Shown here in pieces: positions 60,039 to 64,000 of a stretch of 64,000 bases of DNA (positions are counted from its first letter, which is position 1; each line of letters starts with the position of its first letter). The DNA is taken from positions 186,001-250,000 of the forward strand of contig DUNO01000005.1 in NCBI GenBank assembly GCA_012839295.1, given 5' to 3'. Below the pieces are notes generated by a model. The model made no database searches and was not told the DNA's origin. It saw nothing but the letters and a program-made list of their open reading frames with translations. The position numbers were made by a program, and so were the translations under genes. Source of the stretch: Clostridiales bacterium (lineage in GTDB: Bacteria > Bacillota > Clostridia > Lachnospirales > Lachnospiraceae).

Positions 60039-60638
60039 ATGGGCTTAGAAGGAATAAGCAGCGTAACACAGTCTTATGGCACAAATGCAACTGCCAAGGC
60101 AAAGGAAAGTGAAGCCAAGGTAAAGACTGGACAGCAGGAAAAGGAAGGGGATGCAGCGGTTTACGAGAAGAACGAAACAGCAGCCCCCAAGAATAAGATT
60201 TACCAAAGAGATGATGATACGGTAAGCAGGCTTCTCGCAGAAGCAGAAAAGCGGTCACAGAGCTTAAGGGATTTAGTCGAGAAAATGTTATTGAAGCAAG
60301 GCGAGACCTTTACGGAGGCGACAGATATGTATGCGCTGTTGCGGGAAGGAAAGCTGCAGGTTGACCCGGAGACACAGGCACAGGCCAAGAAGGATATTGC
60401 CGAAGACGGTTATTGGGGCGTTGACCAGACCTCAGAAAGATTAGTTTCCTTTGCCAAGGCACTCACAGGCGGAGATCCCTCCAAGGCAGAGGAAATGATT
60501 GCGGCAGTAAAGAAAGGCTTTAAAGCCGCTGAAAAGGCCTGGGGCGGTGAGCTTCCCGAGATCTCCAAGAAAACCCTGGATGCGGCAATTAAGAAGCTGG
60601 AGGCTTGGAGGGACGGAACAGACAGTACTTCCAAATAA
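60039..60638 (+). CDS. Conserved hypothetical protein
   Basis: A 199-residue hydrophilic protein. The first ~60 residues are low-complexity and charged (SYGTNATAKAKESEAKVKTG), then a helix (DTVSRLLAEAEKRSQSLRDLVEKML), and a C-terminal block GYWGVDQTSERLVSFAKALTGGDPSKAEE...AAEKAWGGELPEISKKTLDAAIKKLEAW that I have seen as a conserved module in unrelated bacteria without known function. ATG behind AAGGAGG. The leader (59940-60020) contains a CAGAGGA/TCCTCTG stem with GGAA loop and a CCCAATTGGG palindrome. Confidence 0.8.
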   Translation: MGLEGISSVTQSYGTNATAKAKESEAKVKTGQQEKEGDAAVYEKNETAAPKNKIYQRDDDTVSRLLAEAEKRSQSLRDLVEKMLLKQGETFTEATDMYALLREGKLQVDPETQAQAKKDIAEDGYWGVDQTSERLVSFAKALTGGDPSKAEEMIAAVKKGFKAAEKAWGGELPEISKKTLDAAIKKLEAWRDGTDSTSK

Positions 60639-60704
60639 AGAATCCTAAAAGTAAGAGGTCTGCCGTAGGAAGTGTAAAGAACATATAGCAGGAAACTTAA
60701 AAAT

Positions 60705-60751
60705 AATGCAGCAGAAAGCGCATAAAAAATGAATGTGCTTTCTGCTGCATT
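60705..60751 (+). terminator. Terminator-like hairpin
   Basis: AATGCAGCAGAAAGC (60705-60719) pairs perfectly with GCTTTCTGCTGCATT (60737-60751); the T-tract is weak. Confidence 0.65.
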
Positions 60752-60785
60752 GCTATAAATATTTCATGCATAGACAGTATTTTAA

Positions 60786-60830
60786 GATTACATGGGGAAC
60801 AGCGTCCAGTGGCCGCTGCCCTATGTAATC
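60786..60830 (-). terminator. Hairpin overlapping the MFS stop codon
   Basis: GATTACAT (60830-60823 on minus) pairs with ATGTAATC (60793-60786) with inner GGGcAGCG pairs, then TTAAAATA. The stem includes the last two codons and stop of the MFS gene. Confidence 0.55.
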
Positions 60831-62062
60831 TTTTTCTTTCGGAAGGTAAGCAGGCTGATTGCAATCAATACGGGAAAGATGACCGCTATCAGCAGACCGG
60901 TACGCAGACCGGCCTGTTCCAGGTTAAGGCCACGGCCGGACCAGACGGACAGGGTGCGCCCGGAGCTTTGGACGTAGTCGGAGACCTTTCCTGCCAGCCA
61001 GGGACCGAAAGAACAGCCGATGTCACCGCATACGGCAACGATACCGAACATTAAGGTACCTCCCCTTGAAAATTTAGCTGAGGTAAGACTAAAAGTACCG
61101 GGCCACATCAGTGCAACGGATAAGCCGCATAAGCTGCAGGCCAGTAAGGAAAGGAATGCATTTGGGCTGAATACGGTCAGCAGATAGGTTGCAATGCAAA
61201 GGATGCTGCTTCCGAACAGGCAGGCTTTTAAGGGAAGCCGTTCCCCAAAGTGTCCGTATATTGTCCGCCCGATTCCCATGAATACGGCAAATAAGCCGGG
61301 ACCCAATAAATCACCTACTACCTTGGGAACCTGTAAGCCCTTTTCCGCAAAGAGGGAGGACCATTGTGACATAGTTAGTTCACTTGCGCCGGCGCAAATC
61401 ATCAAAAGCATGGCAAGATAAAAGGTGGGATGGGAAAGAAGCTCCTTAAGACCCATCCCGTTCCCGTCATGTACCAGGGGCAGGAGGGGAACCTTCCGAA
61501 ATTGGAACAGGTTATATAATGGGAATAAGGCCCATAGGATTGGAAGGACAAACCATAAATCACGTCCGATGACCCACAAAAGCAAGGTGCTGATAAATAC
61601 AACGCCCATCTGTCCCCAGCAATAGAAGGAATGCAGGAGACTCATAGAGGCTTCTTTATTTTCATTTGGGAGAGCCTCAATTATGGGGCTTACAATAACC
61701 TCCAATAAGCCTCCTCCGATGGCATATACAATAACTGCGAGAGTAAGGCCGATATAGGGGGAGGGCAGCAGAAGGGGCAGCAGCCCTAAGGAGGCCAGAC
61801 CTATGGCGCAAAGTGCGTGGGCGGCAACCATACATTTGCGGTAGCCAAAATAATCTGCATATTTGGATGCCCAAAGATCCGTTACAATCTGGGTAACAAA
61901 ATTGACCAATACCAATTGTCCCAGCTTTTCATAGGAAAGAGAGAATTTGGTTTGGAAAATAATGAATAAAATAGGTGCCAGATTATTAATAATTGCCTGG
62001 GTGATATATCCGCGGTAACAGGCAAAGGTTGTGTTACGGTATGTGTACTTATGTGCTGTCAT
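60821..62062 (-). CDS. Major facilitator superfamily transporter
   Basis: A 413-residue permease with twelve predicted segments. LWASKYADYFGYRKCMVAAH after helix 2 is the MFS loop motif (D-x5-R/K), and GIGRTIYGHFGERLPLKACLFG repeats it in the second half. Start MTAHKYTYRNTT at 62062 follows AAGG; a longer in-frame extension reaching the tandem repeats (to 62134) is less likely. Resembles fucose/sugar-type MFS permeases (FucP-like fold), substrate not determined. Confidence 0.9.
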   Translation of the reverse strand: MTAHKYTYRNTTFACYRGYITQAIINNLAPILFIIFQTKFSLSYEKLGQLVLVNFVTQIVTDLWASKYADYFGYRKCMVAAHALCAIGLASLGLLPLLLPSPYIGLTLAVIVYAIGGGLLEVIVSPIIEALPNENKEASMSLLHSFYCWGQMGVVFISTLLLWVIGRDLWFVLPILWALFPLYNLFQFRKVPLLPLVHDGNGMGLKELLSHPTFYLAMLLMICAGASELTMSQWSSLFAEKGLQVPKVVGDLLGPGLFAVFMGIGRTIYGHFGERLPLKACLFGSSILCIATYLLTVFSPNAFLSLLACSLCGLSVALMWPGTFSLTSAKFSRGGTLMFGIVAVCGDIGCSFGPWLAGKVSDYVQSSGRTLSVWSGRGLNLEQAGLRTGLLIAVIFPVLIAISLLTFRKKKIT

Positions 62063-62121
62063 AGTAAATGCCTTTCTTAAATAGTAAATATCCTTTGTTT
62101 TATTCTTATTATTTTGTTCCG

Positions 62122-62281
62122 GTGCAGATGTCATATGATACCCATTTATTTAATTAATCTCTTTGCATGTGTCATATGATACCTATTTATTTAATTAATC
62201 TTTTTGCATGTATCGTATGATACCCATTTATTACATTATCTTTTTGCAGGAGGCTTATAATACCCATTTATTACATTATCT
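62122..62281. repeat. 40-bp tandem repeat, four units, upstream of MFS gene
   Basis: Four head-to-tail units of 39-41 bp (62122-62160, 62161-62201, 62202-62241, 62242-62281), each containing GATACCCATTTATT and a TCATATGAT-type palindrome. The last unit runs into the 3' end of ispE. They fill the ispE-MFS gap and would sit in the MFS promoter region on the minus strand. Confidence 0.8.
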
Positions 62282-63151
62282 TTCAGGATAATAGGGCTTT
62301 GTAAGAAATACCTGCTTCCCGTAGTGCTTGTGGCGTTTAAAATAATTAAAAGCCTTCTTCGCCAGCTCCACGTTTTTATAAATCCCAAACACGGTAGGGC
62401 CGCTTCCGCTCATCAGGGAGGTTAGGGCGCCCAGCTCCAGCATCTTGCGTTTGATGTCCGTAATAATGGGATAGTCCTTAACCGTCACAGTCTGGAGCAG
62501 GTTATCCATGGTTTTTGCCAGGGAGGAGAGGTCGTTTTGCTCAAGGGCATGCCTCATCCCTGCAATATCAGGATGTGTGACGGTACCGGTTAAACGCAGA
62601 TTCTCGTAGACGTATTTTGTGGAAACGCTGATATCGGGCTTTACAAGCAATACGGTGCATTCCGGGATGGCGGGCAGGGGTGTCAGCACCTCCCCAATTC
62701 CCTCCGATAGTGCGGTTCCAAGCTGGACGCAATAAGGAACGTCAGCACCTATTTTTACGCCGAGGCCTTTTAGTTCTTCCGTTGATAAGCCGGTTTGGTA
62801 TAATTCGTTCAAGCCCTTCAGGGTAGCAGCGGCATCAGAGCTGCCGCCCGCAAGGCCGGCGGCAACGGGGATATTCTTTTCCAGGGTAATGTTAAGGCCG
62901 TCCTTAATCCGGGCAGCCTCTAAAAATAATGCGGCAGCCCGATAAACCAGATTCCCCTGGTCGTTTGGGAGATAGGAGAGGTTTGTCCTTATCTTGATAC
63001 CGGTGGAAGGAATACGGCTAATTGTTATGATGTCGTGAAGATCCAGGGACTGCATGATCATGCAGACATCATGGTAACCATCGGGACGTTTTCTTATGAC
63101 ATCAAGACCGAGATTTATTTTCGCATAAGCGTTCACTGTAATTGTATTCAT
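62276..63151 (-). CDS. ispE: 4-diphosphocytidyl-2-C-methyl-D-erythritol kinase
   Basis: GHMP kinase of the MEP isoprenoid pathway, 291 residues. Start motif NAYAKINLGLDVIRKRPDGYHDV, ATP loop IPVAAGLAGGSSDAAATLKGLN, and C-terminal SLMSGSGPTVFGIYKN are all intact. GGAGG ribosome site. Its last two codons and stop lie in the tandem repeat array. Confidence 0.97.
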   Translation of the reverse strand: MNTITVNAYAKINLGLDVIRKRPDGYHDVCMIMQSLDLHDIITISRIPSTGIKIRTNLSYLPNDQGNLVYRAAALFLEAARIKDGLNITLEKNIPVAAGLAGGSSDAAATLKGLNELYQTGLSTEELKGLGVKIGADVPYCVQLGTALSEGIGEVLTPLPAIPECTVLLVKPDISVSTKYVYENLRLTGTVTHPDIAGMRHALEQNDLSSLAKTMDNLLQTVTVKDYPIITDIKRKMLELGALTSLMSGSGPTVFGIYKNVELAKKAFNYFKRHKHYGKQVFLTKPYYPER

Positions 63152-63249
63152 GTATGCCTCCGTAGCGTTGATTGCAAGAAAGTCGGTGGAATGTGCTGCC
63201 TGTTCCGTGACAATACAACCGTATCTGGGATACTTTAAAAATGTTTGTC

Positions 63250-64000
63250 TTATAGATAGTTAACAGGGATAGCCCTATCCTCACCTTTTAATGTAATTAA
63301 ATGATCATACATACACACGACACCGCCGGATCCCCGCCGGACTCCTGGAATTTTATCCAGCAAAGCAAATGCAGCGACGTCATTCTTTCCGGGATCAGCG
63401 TGTTTTTTTATCTCTATGGGATAAAGCGTACCGTTTTCATGGATTAAAAGGTCTATTTCATTTTGCTCCTTATCACGGTAAAAATAGATTGGGGGCTCAA
63501 GAATACCTGTATTATAATAGCTTTTTGTTATTTCAGATACCACAAAGCTCTCGAAAAAGGCTCCCGCCTGGGCACCTGTCTGAAGCGTTTCAGGTGTGGG
63601 CCAACGGGTGAGATAAGCCATCAGCCCCGTATCAAGAAAATAGACCTTTGGTGTTTTTATAGCCCGTTTTGTAAGGTTGTTATAGTACGGTTCAAGTAAA
63701 TGCACAATGCCGGATGTCCTTAGAATCGAAAGCCACCGTTCTGCGGTGGGGGGACTGATGCCAACATCGCGGGAAACAGAAGCAAGATTTAAAAGCTGTC
63801 CGCTGGATGCGGCAATCACCGTCATAAATTTCAGGAATTTCACTTCATCGCCAACCTGAGTCAATTCACGGACATCACGTTCAATATAAGTTTTTACATA
63901 GGCTGCATAATAGAGCTGCCAATCAAAATCAGGATTTGCTGTAAGTTCAGGCATGCTGCCCCGATGAATAATATGCCATATATCCTTATATGGTGTTTCT
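63250..64000 (-). CDS. AAA ATPase with DUF4143, N-terminus outside window
   Basis: The frame stays open to the window end (ETPYKDIWHIIHRGSMPEL at the edge), so the ATG at 63954 is internal. The visible ~250 residues cover YVKTYIERDVRELTQVGDEVKFLKF, a winged-helix-like part (SVSRDVGISPPTAERWLSILRTSGIVHLLEPY) and the nuclease-like tail EIDLLIHENGTLYPIEIKKHADP typical of DUF4143. The family has an N-terminal P-loop domain, here beyond base 64000. Role unknown, often in mobile or variable loci. Confidence 0.88.
   Translation of the reverse strand, partial: ETPYKDIWHIIHRGSMPELTANPDFDWQLYYAAYVKTYIERDVRELTQVGDEVKFLKFMTVIAASSGQLLNLASVSRDVGISPPTAERWLSILRTSGIVHLLEPYYNNLTKRAIKTPKVYFLDTGLMAYLTRWPTPETLQTGAQAGAFFESFVVSEITKSYYNTGILEPPIYFYRDKEQNEIDLLIHENGTLYPIEIKKHADPGKNDVAAFALLDKIPGVRRGSGGVVCMYDHLITLKGEDRAIPVNYL

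Noticed and set aside
62122-62281. CRISPR array
   Set aside because: Units are contiguous 40-bp tandem repeats without unique spacers and no cas genes are present.

Overview
The window looks like a chromosomal segment of an anaerobic, spore-forming member of the Lachnospiraceae (Clostridium cluster XIVa). The clues are moderate GC; strong GGAGG-type ribosome sites; many TTG/GTG starts; a Veg gene followed by a SPOCS/LysM gene; a CwlD-type amidase; radical-SAM anaerobic sulfatase maturase; PdxST vitamin B6 synthesis; and YesMN/LplABC-type sugar uptake. I see no rRNA, tRNA, CRISPR array, phage module or transposase gene. The accessory content consists of resistance and sensing cassettes, short repeats and degraded gene fragments.

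Layout. 1-2050: 3' part of pgi, a candidate structured RNA with terminator, and a hemolysin III family gene. 2284-7219 (minus): a VanG-type glycopeptide-resistance-like cluster, vanR-vanS-[terminator-like hairpin]-vanG-vanXY-racemase. 7455-9671 (plus): DUF951, exonuclease III, HD-GYP phosphodiesterase. 9679-15384: azlCD, flavodoxin, pdxST with divergent PdxR-like regulator. 15788-21279 (plus): DedA protein, glycosyltransferase, acyltransferase-like protein and a two-component system. 21462-26221: XRE repressor with divergent micro-ORF, DtxR regulator, sulfatase maturase, TauE exporter, LysR. 26450-33962 (minus): YesM/YesN sensing, solute-binding lipoprotein, two permeases and a GH43-like enzyme. 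34066-41779: sfsA, cwlD, a chimeric LytTR/CPBP gene, GNAT, DUF1801, BlaI/BlaR1, DUF3795, a small membrane protein. 41863-47058 (minus): MacB/FtsX-type ABC exporter with its two-component system. 47596-54585: clpB, a hicB remnant, GH3 glucosidase and AraC regulator. 54727-64000: PrcB-like lipoprotein, veg, SPOCS/LysM, GntR-ABC cassette, an unknown protein, MFS transporter, ispE and a partial AAA/DUF4143 ATPase.

Three envelope-stress style circuits occur: VanRS with D-Ala-D-Ser type genes, BlaI/BlaR1, and OmpR-type RR/HK with an ABC exporter. Two sugar-use units (YesMN-ABC-GH43 and AraC-GH3) plus a sulfatase maturase fit a gut or plant-fibre glycan degrader.

The most interesting unexplained structures are: (a) two ~142-bp elements 16 kb apart (31253-31394 and 47267-47409), each a ~30-bp stem with compensatory changes between copies around a conserved loop able to form an H-type pseudoknot; (b) a ~55-bp interspersed hairpin repeat in three copies, one splitting azlC from azlD; (c) two deletion-born chimeric genes, LytTR-CPBP and a shortened HicB; (d) a terminator-like hairpin between vanS and vanG. 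All calls come from reading the sequence; no database search was run.
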